A stretch of 64,000 nucleotides of DNA from Ailanthus altissimus (lineage: Eukaryota; Streptophyta; Magnoliopsida; Sapindales; Simaroubaceae). The notes below the pieces were generated by a model. The model did not search any database, was not told where the DNA came from, and saw nothing but the letters and a program-made list of their open reading frames with translations. The translations under genes were made by a program, and so were the position numbers. This document shows positions 20,404 through 30,781 of this stretch, piece by piece (within the stretch, counting starts at the first letter, position 1; each line of letters starts with the position of its first letter). Where the stretch lies: NCBI GenBank assembly GCA_946807835.1, contig OX327684.1, positions 11,928,501-11,992,500 on the forward strand, in the 5' to 3' direction.

Positions 20404-21957
20404 ATCATTATCAAATTACCATGGAGGTCCTAATAACACATGACTAGCTGTCATAAGAACCACATCACATAAAACCTCATCATGGAAGGTTTTAATGGAA
20501 AATGGCACTCGAACCTATCTTGTAACCTGAATCTCTCCCTTGTCATTAAGCCAAAGTAATTTGTATGGTTTTGGACGTGGAACAGTAGTTAATCCCAATT
20601 TCTCCACTAAAGCAGTGGATGCAACATTGGTACAACTACCATTATCAATGATCATGGCACAAACCTTATCTCAGATTTGACATCTTGTATGAAAGATGTT
20701 TTCGCACTGTTCCAAACCAATATCAACTTCAGCACTCAAAATCGTTTGAATAACTAATAAATTTCCCTCCATTGGCTCAAGATTCTCTTCTTGTTCAATC
20801 ACTTCGACTTTAGATTCCTCTTCCATCTCAGCCTCATCTTCACTTACAAGATCTCCATACTTCCCTTGTAAAACCATCACCCTCTTATTCGGACATTCAG
20901 AAGCAATATGCCCATTTCTCAAGCACTTGATGTCTCGCGACCTCCTGGAAAATTGAGGTTCTAATACCTTCTCCTTTCCTCTCAACGAACCTGAACTAGC
21001 ACTTCCTTAACTGAACTCCACTTTCTCATCACGTTTAGGTGTGTTCCATGTTCGCGAAGGTGAAGAAACAGCCTTTGTATTACTTGTTGTAGTTGACCTC
21101 ATATGGATACCCCCTCTTTTCAGCTGTCTTTCTACTTTATTTGCAAGCTTTATGACATCCTCAAGAAATATGAAAGGCTGTAACTCAACAACATTAGCTA
21201 TATCCCTCTTCAATCCATCAAGGAATCTAGCTATTGTTTGCTCTTGAGGTTCATTCAAATCACAGCGAATCTGCAACAGCTCAAATTCTTTCACATACTC
21301 CTCCACACTCAAGGAATCGTGCCGCAAAGTCTGGAGTTTGATGTATAATTCTTGTTTATAGTAATCCGGAACAAATCTCTTCTTCATTAGTCTTTTCATA
21401 ACTGGCTAGCGTGTAACTTCTTCTTCGTCATCCCTTCTTCGCTGAGCTTTTAAGTTTTCTCACCACAAAAGTGCGTAATCGGTAAACTCAAGTGCTGCTA
21501 CCTTACACTTCTTTGCCTCAAGGTACTCATGCCAATCAAACACCCTTTCTACCTTCTGAACCCATTCAAGATATTCCTCAGGAGAACTAGTACCTCTAAA
21601 TGGTGGTATATTAAGTTTGATACCACTAGTAGGGTCATTTTGCTGCCTCCTTATCCTACCCCGATCTTTAACCTCATCATCCCTATTTGGCTCATCTCCA
21701 GTATCCCCTAGGTCATTTCGAGGTACCCTACGCCCTACCTGCCTTTGTTGGGGTTGCAAAGTATTTCTTTGCATAATTTCTATAATTGCAGCGAGTTGTC
21801 CACGAATTTCAATAATCTCACCTCGAAATTCATCATGAGCTCGTTGTAAGCCCATGAGTTGAGCTTGTTCTAAACTCAGTCCCTTTGGTACTCTACTTGC
21901 ATCATCGTCAGCCAATATTAACAAAAACCCCAAACAAGTATGAATAATGAACAACAC
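20404..21957 (-). pseudogene. A1 gag, zinc knuckle and protease, multiple stops
   Basis: Minus strand. 21460-21957 and 21007-21399 are the gag capsid region (YLEWVQKVERVFDWHEYLEAKK, FTDYALLW; MKRLMKKRFVPDYYKQELY, LSVEEYVKEFELL). 20671-20985 has the knuckle, damaged (IKCLRNGHIASECPN; three residues lost from CFKCLGNGH). The protease lies at 20430-20680 with CTNVAST. Stops include an amber in W of the VTSWPLMKRL motif near 21406, TAA near 21007 and TGA at the CQIRDK arginine near 20670. Bases 21958-22257 are the untranslated leader. Confidence 0.88.
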
Positions 21958-22257
21958 AACCAGTAACTAAAACACTCTTCTCAAACTGAATTTTTTACCA
22001 ATTCAGTAAATAAAATCAGATAGCAACAATTTACTCAAATTCAAAATTTCCAGGTTCAGGAACAATTTAATTCAGCAAACTCATCTCCAGTTCACAAACT
22101 ACTAAGAATTAATTTTAATGCTTTAGAGTTACAACTCAACTACTAACCTCAAATATTAGAGACCCAACCTGATAATAACCCCACAAAATTATATAACAAA
22201 AAAAATAGCAAGACACCTTCAATAGTTGAAACTTCAGTTTGCACACTGAAATCCTAT

Positions 22258-22269
22258 GCTCTGATACCA
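22258..22269 (-). promoter_or_regulatory. A1 primer binding site (tRNA-iMet)
   Basis: The plus strand reads GCTCTGATACCA, the complement of TGGTATCAGAGC. Two bases (GA) separate it from the 5' LTR at 22272. A perfect 12-base match to the usual plant initiator-Met primer. Confidence 0.93.
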
Positions 22270-22271
22270 GA

Positions 22272-22967
22272 TGATGTGCCTTGATTTATAACAAAATTAA
22301 ATGGTAAAGTTGATGGAGGATAGAACTAAATAGATACCTTGATAAGTCGTATGGATGCCATAATGATCAATTTAGGGTTTTGACGCCACCCTTTTGGTGA
22401 TCAAAGAGTAATAAGTCAGCAACTATCTTCAAGAGTTGAAAAACTTGAGAAGACAATTTTGAGAGAGAAAAGTTCTATTTTCGTGCATCCAATTCCAAAA
22501 TGAGGCAACTGCCTCTATAAGACTTTAACATGCCTTATATAGGCTTACAAAATGAGGGAAAACCCAAATGTTACCTAATAAACTTGAAAAGCCCAATATG
22601 ACTTAATAATTTTAAAACAAAACTAAACAAGTTCAAAATGGCCCAAATACATAAAAATAGTAACATAAGAAGTAAATAAAGCCCAATAGTATGGAAAGAA
22701 ATCTCTTAGCTGCTTCTTTAAGTCCAACATCACCAAACGTCTCTAAATCACGTCCCGATCTCTAATTGAAGACAAATAAACATATTTAGCTCGTTTCCAT
22801 TCAGATCGCAAGCTTCTAATCTCATAGAAGCTTCAATAGCTATAATTTGATTACTTATGGCCCTTTGAAGCTGTTTAGCCTTAGCCCTTGTTATTGGACC
22901 ATCTGAAATCTCCTTTACGCTCAGCTCGCCTTCTTGAGTTGATTTAAAACCTTCATGATGCACATCA
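22272..22967 (-). repeat. A1 5' LTR
   Basis: 696 bp, 12 bp shorter than its partner because CCCAAAATAAGC is missing near 22590. Ends intact (TGATGTGCC and GCACATCA) and followed by AATAA. Twin hairpins lie about 22337-22420, here with extra substitutions (ACGCCACCCTTTTGG). Confidence 0.95.
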
Positions 22968-23473
22968 AATAACAATGTCATTGAAATTGAAAGCAAGTCA
23001 GATGACGAACCTATGCCACCGTTGTAAGATGTAAGTAATGGAATGGAGTACCCAGTAGATGGTGAGCTAATGGTTATTGAGCTTACATTAAGTTTGCAAA
23101 CCAAAAAAGATGAAAAGGAATTTGATGATGTGTTTCTTGAAGAGATACCTAAAACTTTACCACTAATAAGGATAATCAAGCATCAAATCAACTTTAAACC
23201 TGGAGCATCAATTCCAAATAGGACAGCCTATAGAAGTAATCCCAATAAGACAAAGGAACTTCAAAGATAGGTTTGTGAGCTCATGGAGAAGAGGTATGTG
23301 TATAAGAGCATGAACCATCTTGCCATACCAGTATTGCTTGTGCTTAAGAATGATGGGATATGAAAGATGTGTGTTGATTACTGCGTTATCAAAAATACTA
23401 CTTCAAAGTTCAAAAAAGTTATATTTGAGCCCAGTAAAGATTTGAAGACAAATCCTTTTCAAGAGAGGGAGAA

Positions 23474-24125
23474 TGATGCGAACTAGGTTGCCAAAAAAAT
23501 TACAAGGTCCATTGAACATCCATGTGTGATGGGGAACAACAGCATAATAGCTTATGTGATATGAAGTCTCAATATTGGTAATTGCTAGTAGTTAGTAGTT
23601 ATAAGTTACTATTAATTATTGTAATAAGTGCTTGCATTCCAAGTGCTTCATTTATTAGTATTAGTTGGTAGTTAGTAGTTGTAAGTTTCCATTAATTATT
23701 ATCAGAAGTGCTAGAATCCCAAGTGCCTAAATTATTAATAATGGTTGGTAGTTAGTTGTCATTAGTTGTTGTAATAAATGTTAGACATCTCAATAGGTCT
23801 CTATAAATAAGTGAGAGATGAGGGAGAACGAAAATAGAATTGATAATTTTAATGTTGAGAGTTTTCTCTTAACTTCTTCAAAGAACTTTTATTACAACTT
23901 ATCAAGATTTCAACTTGTGGCGTTCTTTCAGACTTATCACTCACATCTTTTCATCTATCTTGAGTGTGGCATCTACTATCTTCTTATACCTTTGGTTCTT
24001 ATCTTTGATAGATATTGGGTCAAGGTTTTGATTTTTGTTTATACAAAAATCTGAATTAGAATGATCCTTAGTAAAGGAACCTCATTGAGCGTCGGATATC
24101 ACTTTTCTTTGTGAGGTTCACATCA
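23474..24125 (+). repeat. C2 3' LTR
   Basis: 652 bp, TGATGCGAAC to GTTCACATCA. It has the same about 80-bp tandem repeats upstream of the TATA box (CTATAAATAA, near 23801-23810) as C1. The following base already belongs to an unrelated A gag fragment, so the target duplication cannot be read. Confidence 0.92.
23896..23973 (+). other. Twin hairpin element, family C version
   Basis: First stem-loop 23896-23924: AAC-TTAT-CAAG, 7-base loop, CTTG-TGGC-GTT. Second 23931-23973: GAC-TTAT-CACTC, 19-base loop, GAGTG-TGGC-ATC. TTAT faces TGGC in both. Located about 90-170 bases after the TATA box and about 150 before the LTR end, so within the transcribed leader. Confidence 0.65.
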
Positions 24126-24363
24126 AGTACCCTGAGGAAAAGAAGTATAAAATAGAAGAGTATGAGTTTACAGATTATGCACTTTTATGGTTGGAAAACT
24201 TAAAAGCTCAGCAAAAAGGGATGATGAAGAGGAAGTTAATAGTTGGCCACTTATGAAAAGATTAATAAAGAAGAGATTTGTTCCTGATTACTATAAACAA
24301 GAATTATACATCAAACTCCAGACTTTGTGGCAAGGTTTCTTAGGTGTAGAAGAGTATGTGAAA
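24126..24363 (+). pseudogene. Orphan family A gag fragment
   Basis: About 238 bp, plus strand, matching A gag from the EYPEEKKYK segment through FTDYALLWLENL, WPLMKRLIKKRFVPDYYKQELY and GVEEYVK. Both ends are abrupt: C2 LTR on the left, B2 integrase on the right. There is no LTR or duplication of its own, so it is likely filler captured in a break repair or the residue of a large deletion. Confidence 0.75.
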
Positions 24364-24579
24364 GTACCACACCTAAAAAGGTGCAACCCAATGGTATTAT
24401 GCACACTCCTATTGTAAGCAAACTCCATATGCAGCAGACAATCCTCCCAATTCTTCAATTTCTTTTGAATTATAGAATAAAAAAAAGCTCCTAATGTTCA
24501 CCACTTCAGTTTGCTCATCTGTTTGTGGATGGCATGTTGTTGAAAATAACAGCTTGGTCCCTAGCCTCTTCCACAAAGT
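24364..24579 (-). pseudogene. B2 integrase fragment left of A2
   Basis: The minus strand encodes [28 protein letters not shown], the third catalytic part of integrase (Gly of DGQ changed to Glu), followed by a decayed LLHMEFAYN stretch. It is collinear with 30782 onwards once A2 is removed. The 3' end of B2, including its LTR, is missing. Confidence 0.8.
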
Positions 24580-25289
24580 TGATGTGCCTTGATTTATAAC
24601 AAAATTAAATTGCAAAGTTGATGGAGGATAGAACTAAATAGATACCTTGATAAGTCGAATGGACGCCACAAGGATCAGTTTAGGGTTTTGACGCCACACT
24701 CTTGATGATCAAAGAGTGATAAGTCAGCAACTATCTTCAAGAGTTGAAAAACTTGAGAAGACAATTTTGAGAGAGAAATAGCTCTTCTATTTCGTGCTTC
24801 CAATTTCAAAAAGAGGCAACTGCCTCTACAAGACTTTTACATGCCTTATATAGGCTTACAAAATGAGGTGAAACCCTAATGTTACCTAATAAACTTAAAA
24901 AGGCCCAAAATAAGCCCAATATGACTTAACAATTTAAAACAAAACTAAACAAGTTCAAAATAGCCCAAATACATAAAAGTAATAACATAAGAAGTAAATA
25001 AAGCCCAATAGCATGAAAAGAAAGCCCTTAGCTGCTTCTTAAAGCCCAACGTCACCAAACGTCTCTAAATCACGTCCCAATCTCAAATTGAAGACAAATA
25101 AATACATTTAGCTTGTTTCCATTCAGATCGCAAGCTTCTAATCCCATAGAAGCTTCAATAGCTCCAATTTGACTACTTATAGCCCTTTGAAGCTGTTTAG
25201 CCTTAGCCCTTGTTATTGGACCATCTGAAATCTCCTTTACGCTCAGCTCACCTTCTTGAGTTGATTTAGAACCTTCATGATGCACATCA
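24580..25289 (-). repeat. A2 3' LTR
   Basis: 710 bp, TGATGTGCC to GCACATCA. The pol frame 25070-25726 ends inside it. The three differences from the 5' LTR lie near 24981, 25114 and 25249. Confidence 0.97.
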
Positions 25290-26290
25290 TCACCCCCGGG
25301 CAGAGAATGATTTGCCCTCAAATCAGTATCTTCTAAATCTTCCAAATAAGGAGATAAGTCCTTCACATTAAAAGTGGCTGAAACATTGTAATCACCAGGA
25401 AGGTCAACTTTGTAAGCATTACTATTTACCTTCTCTATAATACGAAAAGGTCCATCAACTCTTGGCATCAGCTTGGACTTCCGCTTGCTAGGAAATCTTC
25501 CCTTGCTAAGATGAATCCAAACAAGATCACCAGGTTCAAAGCTAATCATTTTTCGTCCTTTATTAGCATGCTTAACATACCTAACTGTTTTCTCCTCAAT
25601 ATGAATTCGAACCTGCTCATGAAGCTTCTTCATCAATTCTGCCTTCTTAACACCATCCATAGATGTCCTCTCATTAATTGGAATAGGAACAAGGTCAATA
25701 GGAACAAATGGATTAAATCCATACACAACCTCAAATGGTTAAAATTTTGTAGCCCCATGCACACTACGGTTATATGCAAACTCTACAATAGGCAAACAAG
25801 TATCCCAACTCTTTAAGTTCTTGTTTATAACAGCCCGTAATAAAGAAGATAGAGTACGGTTCACTACCTCAGTTTGCCCATCAGTTTGTGGATGACAAGC
25901 AATACTGAAAAGCAACTTTGTTCCAAGCTTCTTCCAAAGAGTCTTCCAAAAATAGCTTAAGAACTTTGTATCACGATCGGAGACAATGCTTTTAGGGATT
26001 CCATGCAAACGTACAATTTCCCTAAAAAACAAATCAGCAATATGAATAGCATCATCAGTTTTGTTACAAGGAATAAAGTGTGACATTTTGGAGAACCGAT
26101 CAACCACAACCATCACTGAATCCTTCCCACGCTGTGTTCTAGGTAATCCAAGCACAAAATCCATACTAATATCCATCCATGGTTGCTCTGGGATAGGTAA
26201 AGGCATATATAGTCCATATGCATTCTCTTTACCCTTAGCTTTCTTGCAATTTACACATCTTTCAACAACTTTATGAACATCCCGCAGCAT
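25070..26290 (-). pseudogene. A2 integrase core and C-terminal tail, split by TAA
   Basis: 25739-26290 (183 aa) gives [25 protein letters not shown] and [16 protein letters not shown] (D-D35-E set). TAA at 25739-25741 replaces the Ser of KFSPFEI. 25070-25726 (218 aa) continues with LVPIPINERTSM, FEPGDLVWIHLSKGRFP, PRVDGPFRIIEKVN and the LTR-encoded GPITRAKAKQLQRA. Unlike A1 and A5, the GAA codon of KAELMKK is intact. Confidence 0.93.
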
Positions 26291-26313
26291 ATTAGGCCAA
26301 AAGAAGTGCTCTT

Positions 26314-27585
26314 TCAGTAGCTCATAAGTTTTCTTCTCCCCAAAATGACCACTAAGACCACCCCATGAGCCTCACGCACAAGCAACTCACGTAAGGATCC
26401 TGAAGGTATACACATTCTGCCCAACTTGAACAAGTAACCATCATGCACAAAGAACCCATCACAAGCTCCTTTAGCACATTTAGACATCATATTAGCAAAG
26501 TAGGAATCACTGGTATATTGTTCTTTCACCTGATCAAAACCCAAAAGCCTTGCATTTAACATAGAAATCAATGCAGACCTCCTAGAAAGAGCATCAGCAA
26601 TGACATTAGTTTGCCCCTTCTTGTATTTTATGACATATGGAAATGGCTCCATGAACTCTACCCATTTGGCATGTCTTCTATTCAGCTTGTTCTGCCCTTT
26701 AAGATACTTTAATGATTCATGGTCAGTATGAATAACGAACTCTTTAGGTAATAAATAATGCTGCCATACCTCGAGAGCCCGAATCAATGCATAAAACTCC
26801 TTGTCATAAATAGAGTAGTTTAACCGTGCCCCATTCAGCTTCTCACTAAAGAAAGAAATTGGCCTCTTTTCTTGCATCAACACAGCCCCAATACCGACCC
26901 CTGAAGCATCACACTCTATTTCAAATGTTTTAGCAAAATCAGGAAGTGCTAAAACTGGAGCAGAACATAATTGTTCTTTTATCAGTTCAAATGACTTCTG
27001 TGCATTCTCATTCCATCTAAACTCATTTCCCTTTTTCAAACACTCTGTCATAGGCGCAACAATAGAACTAAAGTCTTTAATAAATCGCCTATAGAAAGAG
27101 GCTAAACCATGAAAACTTCTCACATCCGCAACACCAGTAGGTTTAGGCCAATCACGAATTGCCTTAACCTTCTCCTCATCAACCTTAATTCCGCTACCAG
27201 AAACTACATACCCCAAAAAGATAACACTATCTTGGCAGAAATAGCACTTCTTGATGTTTCCATACAACTTAGCATCACGCAAGGTCTCAAATACAGCCAT
27301 AAGATGCTTCACATGATCATCTAAAGTTTTACTATAGATCAAGATATCATCAAAATAGACCACAACAAACAGCCCGATAAACTTCCTCAAAACATGGTTC
27401 ATAAGTCTCATAAATGTACTAGGTGCATTAGAAAGCCCAAATGGCATCACCATCCACTCATACAATCCATGCTTAGTTTTAAAGGCTGTTTTCCATTCAT
27501 CACCTTCTTTCATCCTAGTTTGGTGATATCCACTCATTAAATCAACTTTAGAAAAATAAACAGCACCATGCAATTCATCAAGCAT
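26314..27585 (-). pseudogene. A2 RT core and RNase H (423 codons open)
   Basis: Opens just after a TGA stop (27610-27612), at MLDELHG. It contains [15 protein letters not shown], catalytic YFDD, the RT thumb and connection, then RNase [22 protein letters not shown] and ADALSRR, and enters the integrase finger (LVREAHG). There a missing C shifts it into [15 protein letters not shown] before a stop. Without the TGA and the deletion it would join the blocks on either side. Confidence 0.93.
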
Positions 27586-27609
27586 ATCATCAAGTCTAGG
27601 GATAGGGAA

Positions 27610-29742
27610 TCAATACTTAACCGTTATCTTGTTGATAGCCCGACTGTCCACACACATTCTCATGGTACCATCCTTCTTTGGAACAAGCAAAGTAGGCACT
27701 GAACAAGGACTAAGTGACTCACGCACATAGCCCCTCTCTAAGAGCTCACCAACTTGCCTTTTGATCTCCTTTGCTTCCTCCGGATTACATCTATATGCTG
27801 GTCTATTTGGAAGTGAAGCTCCGGGCACCAAATCAATTTGATGCTCTATCCCTCGAATAGGTGGTAATCCCAATGGTAGCTCTTCTGGAAATACATCTTT
27901 GAACTCTTCAAGTAACTCCACAACCTGCCTTGGCAAATCCAAACCCTCCACTTGCAATAAAGGCTTTGCCCAAGTCATGAAAACAACCCCCACAGAAGCT
28001 AGTGCTTGCTCAACATCTCCCTTTTTGGCTAACATTAACCCTTTACCAGATTCCATCATCTTCCTTTGATTCCGCAACTGATCTTCTCTAACTTGTTGAG
28101 AACTCAATGGCATCAAATTCACTTTCTTCCCATTCAGCACAAATGAATAAGTGTTCCTTCGCCCATTATAAGTCACATCGTTATCAAATTGCCATGGGCG
28201 TCCTAATAACACATGACTAGCTGTCATCGGAACCACATCACATAAAACCTCATCATGAAAGGTTTTAATGGAGAATGGAACCCGAACCTGTCTTGTAACC
28301 TGAATCTCTCCCTTGTCATTAAGCCAATATAATTTGTATGGTTTTGGATGTGGAACAGTAGTTAATCCCAATTTCTCCACTAAAGTAGTGGATGCAACAT
28401 TGGTGCAACTACCATTATCAATGATCATGGCACACACCTTATCTCGGATTTGACATCTTGTATGAAAGATGTTTTCGCGCTGTTCCAAACCAATATCAAC
28501 TTCAGCACTCAAAATCCTTTGAATAACTAATAAATTTCCCTCCATTGGCTCAAGATTCTCTTCTTGTTCAGTCACTTCGACTTTAGATTCCTCTTCCATC
28601 TCAGCTTCATCTTCACTTACAAGCTCTCCATACTTCCCTTGTAAAACCATCACCCTCTTATTCGGACATTCAGAAGCAATATGCCCATTTCCCAAGCACT
28701 TGAAACACTTGATGTCTCGCGTCCTCCTGGAAAATTGAGGTTCAAATACCTTCTCCTTTCCTTTCAATGAACCTGAACTAGCACTTCCTTTACTGAACTC
28801 CACTTTCTCATCACGTTTAGGTGTGTTCCATGTTCGCGAAGGTGAAGAAACAGCCTTTGTATTACTTGTTGTAGTTGACCTCATATGGATACCCCCTCTT
28901 TTCTGCTGTCTTTCTACTTTAGTTGCAAGCTTTATGACATCCTCAAGAAATATGAAGGGCTGTAACTCAACAACATTAGCTATGTCCCTCTTCAATCCAT
29001 CAAGGAATCTAGCTATTGTTTGCTCTTGAGGTTCATTCAAATCACAACGAATCAGCAACAGCTCAAATTCTTTCACATACTCCTCCACACTCAAGGAACC
29101 TTGCCGCAAAGTCTGGAGTTTGATGTATAATTCTTGTTTATAGTAATCCGGAACAAATCTCTTCTTCATTAATCTTTTCATGAGTGGCCAGCTTGTAACT
29201 TCTTATTCGTCATCCCTTCTTCGCTGAGCTTTTAAGTTTTCCCACCACAAAAGTGCGTAATCGGTAAACTCAAGTGCTGCTACCTTACACTTCTTTGCCT
29301 CAGGATACTCATGCCAATCAAACACCCTTTCTACCTTTTGAACCCATTCAAGATACTCTTCAGGAGAACTAGTACCTCTAAATGGTGGTATATTAAGTTT
29401 GATACCACTAGTAGGATCATTTTGCTGCCTCCTTATCCTACCCCTATCTTCAGCCTCATCATCCCTATTTGGCTCATCTCCAGCATTCCCTAGGTCATTT
29501 CGAGGTACCCTATGCCCTACCCGCCTTTGTTGGGGTTGCAAAGTGTTTCTTTGCATCATTTCTATAATTGCAGCAAGTTGTCCACGAATTTCAGTAATCT
29601 CACCTCGAAATTCATCATGAGCTCGTTGTAAGCCCACGAGTTGAGCTTGTTCTAAACTCAATCCCTTTGGTACTCTACTTGCATCATCATCAGCCATTAT
29701 TAACAAAAACCCCAAACAAGTATGAACAATTGAACAACACAA
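27610..29742 (-). pseudogene. A2 gag, protease and RT N-terminus, one internal stop
   Basis: 29203-29742 covers the gag N-terminus; MADDDASRVPKG (ATG about 29697) is a plausible start. It has HDEFRGEITEIRGQLAAIIEMMQR and YLEWVQKVERVFDWHEYPEAKK, FTDYALLWWENL. After TAA (29203-29205, Glu in A1) the frame 27610-29181 (523 aa) carries the rest of capsid, the knuckle CFKCLGNGHIASECPN, protease [22 protein letters not shown] and the RT N-terminus to KYRFP, where TGA replaces the Arg. Confidence 0.93.
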
Positions 29743-30052
29743 CCAGTAGCTAAAACACTCTTCTCAAACTGAATTTTCCACCAATTCAGTAAATACAATC
29801 AGATAGCAACAATTTACTCAAATTCGAAATTTCCAGGTTCACAAAATTTCCAGGTTCAAGAACAATTTAATTCAGCCAACCCATCTCCAGTTCACAAACT
29901 ACTAAGAATTAATTTTAATGCTTCAGAGTTGCAATTCAACTCCTCAAATATTAGAGACCCAAACTGATAATAACCCCACGAAATTATATAACACAAAAAA
30001 TAGCAAGACACCTTCAATAGCTAAAACTTCACTTTGCACACTGAAATCCTGT
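29743..30052 (-). other. A2 untranslated leader
   Basis: About 310 bases between gag and the primer site, noncoding on both strands. Close to the A1, A3 and A4 leaders, with a local duplication here (TTTCCAGGTTCA twice, about 29840-29862). I see no other structure in it. Confidence 0.7.
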
Positions 30053-30064
30053 GCTCTGATACCA
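30053..30064 (-). promoter_or_regulatory. A2 primer binding site (tRNA-iMet)
   Basis: GCTCTGATACCA on the plus strand, two bases from the 5' LTR; a perfect complement of TGGTATCAGAGC. Confidence 0.94.
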
Positions 30065-30066
30065 GA

Positions 30067-30776
30067 TGATGTGCCTTGATTTATAACAAAATTAAATTGC
30101 AAAGTTGATGGAGGATAGAACTAAATAGATACCTTGATAAGTCGAATGGACGCCACAAGGATCAGTTTAGGGTTTTGACGCCACACTCTTGATGATCAAA
30201 GAGTGATAAGTCAGCAACTATCTTCAAGAGTTGAAAAACTTGAGAAGACAATTTTGAGAGAGAAATAGCTCTTCTATTTCGTGCTTCCAATTTCAAAAAG
30301 AGGCAACTGCCTCTACAAGACTTTTACATGCCTTATATAGGCTTACAAAATGAGGTGAAACCCTAATGTTACCTAATAAACTTAAAAAGGCCCAAAATAA
30401 GCCCAATATGACTTAACAATTTAAAACAAAACTAAACAAGTTCAAAATAGCCCAAATACATAAAAGTAGTAACATAAGAAGTAAATAAAGCCCAATAGCA
30501 TGAAAAGAAAGCCCTTAGCTGCTTCTTAAAGCCCAACGTCACCAAACGTCTCTAAATCACGTCCCAATCTCAAATTGAAGACAAATAAATACATTTAGCT
30601 CGTTTCCATTCAGATCGCAAGCTTCTAATCCCATAGAAGCTTCAATAGCTCCAATTTGACTACTTATAGCCCTTTGAAGCTGTTTAGCCTTAGCCCTTGT
30701 TATTGGACCATCTGAAATCTCCTTTACGCTCAGCTCGCCTTCTTGAGTTGATTTAGAACCTTCATGATGCACATCA
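30067..30776 (-). repeat. A2 5' LTR
   Basis: 710 bp with intact ends, followed by the AAAGT duplication. The minus-strand TATA block CTATATAAGG is near 30331-30341, with twin hairpins downstream of it at 30132-30212. Confidence 0.97.
30132..30212 (-). other. Twin hairpin element, family A version
   Basis: On the minus strand, the first stem-loop (30177-30212) is GAC-TTAT-CACTC, 12-base loop, GAGTG-TGGC-GTC. The second (30132-30160) is CCTTG-TGGC-GTC, 5-base loop, GAC-TTAT-CAAGG. The second module has its strands in swapped order compared with families B, C, D and E, yet builds the same TTAT/TGGC internal loop. Both lie in the transcribed leader. Confidence 0.7.
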
Positions 30777-30781
30777 AAAGT

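Larger units (their letters stand above)
16808..22967 (-). mobile_element. A1: complete family A Ty3/gypsy element
   Basis: 6160 bp, minus strand, with both LTRs (16808-17515 and 22272-22967), primer site and all coding domains. Target duplication AATAA at 16803-16807 and 22968-22972; the empty site is in C1 at 14326-14330. Pol and gag are interrupted by several stops. The two LTRs differ at several places (for example a 12-bp deletion in the 5' LTR), so it is older than A2. Confidence 0.96.
15966..24125 (+). mobile_element. C2: family C element split by A1
   Basis: Plus-strand C copy in two parts. 15966-16807 holds the leader (conserved block at 16259-16282; long A/T runs at 16190-16230) and decayed gag whose ATG is lost. 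22968-23473 holds the fused RT-N/pol-tail remnant (DDVFLEEIPKTLPL, AYRSNPNKTKELQ, FKKVIFEPSKDL, NPFQERENDAN). 23474-24125 is a 652-bp 3' LTR. A1 sits between them with the target duplication AATAA. Removing A1 restores the collinearity seen in C1, including the same deletion joints. Confidence 0.88.
24580..30776 (-). mobile_element. A2: complete young family A element
   Basis: 6197 bp, minus strand. Both LTRs are 710 bp (24580-25289 and 30067-30776) and differ at only three positions by direct reading. Target duplication AAAGT at 24575-24579 and 30777-30781. All domains are present in order, with about four lesions: TAA at 29203-29205 in gag, TGA at 27610-27612 in RT, a one-base deletion near 26361-26366 and TAA at 25739-25741 in integrase. 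A recent arrival that is itself not autonomous. Confidence 0.97.
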
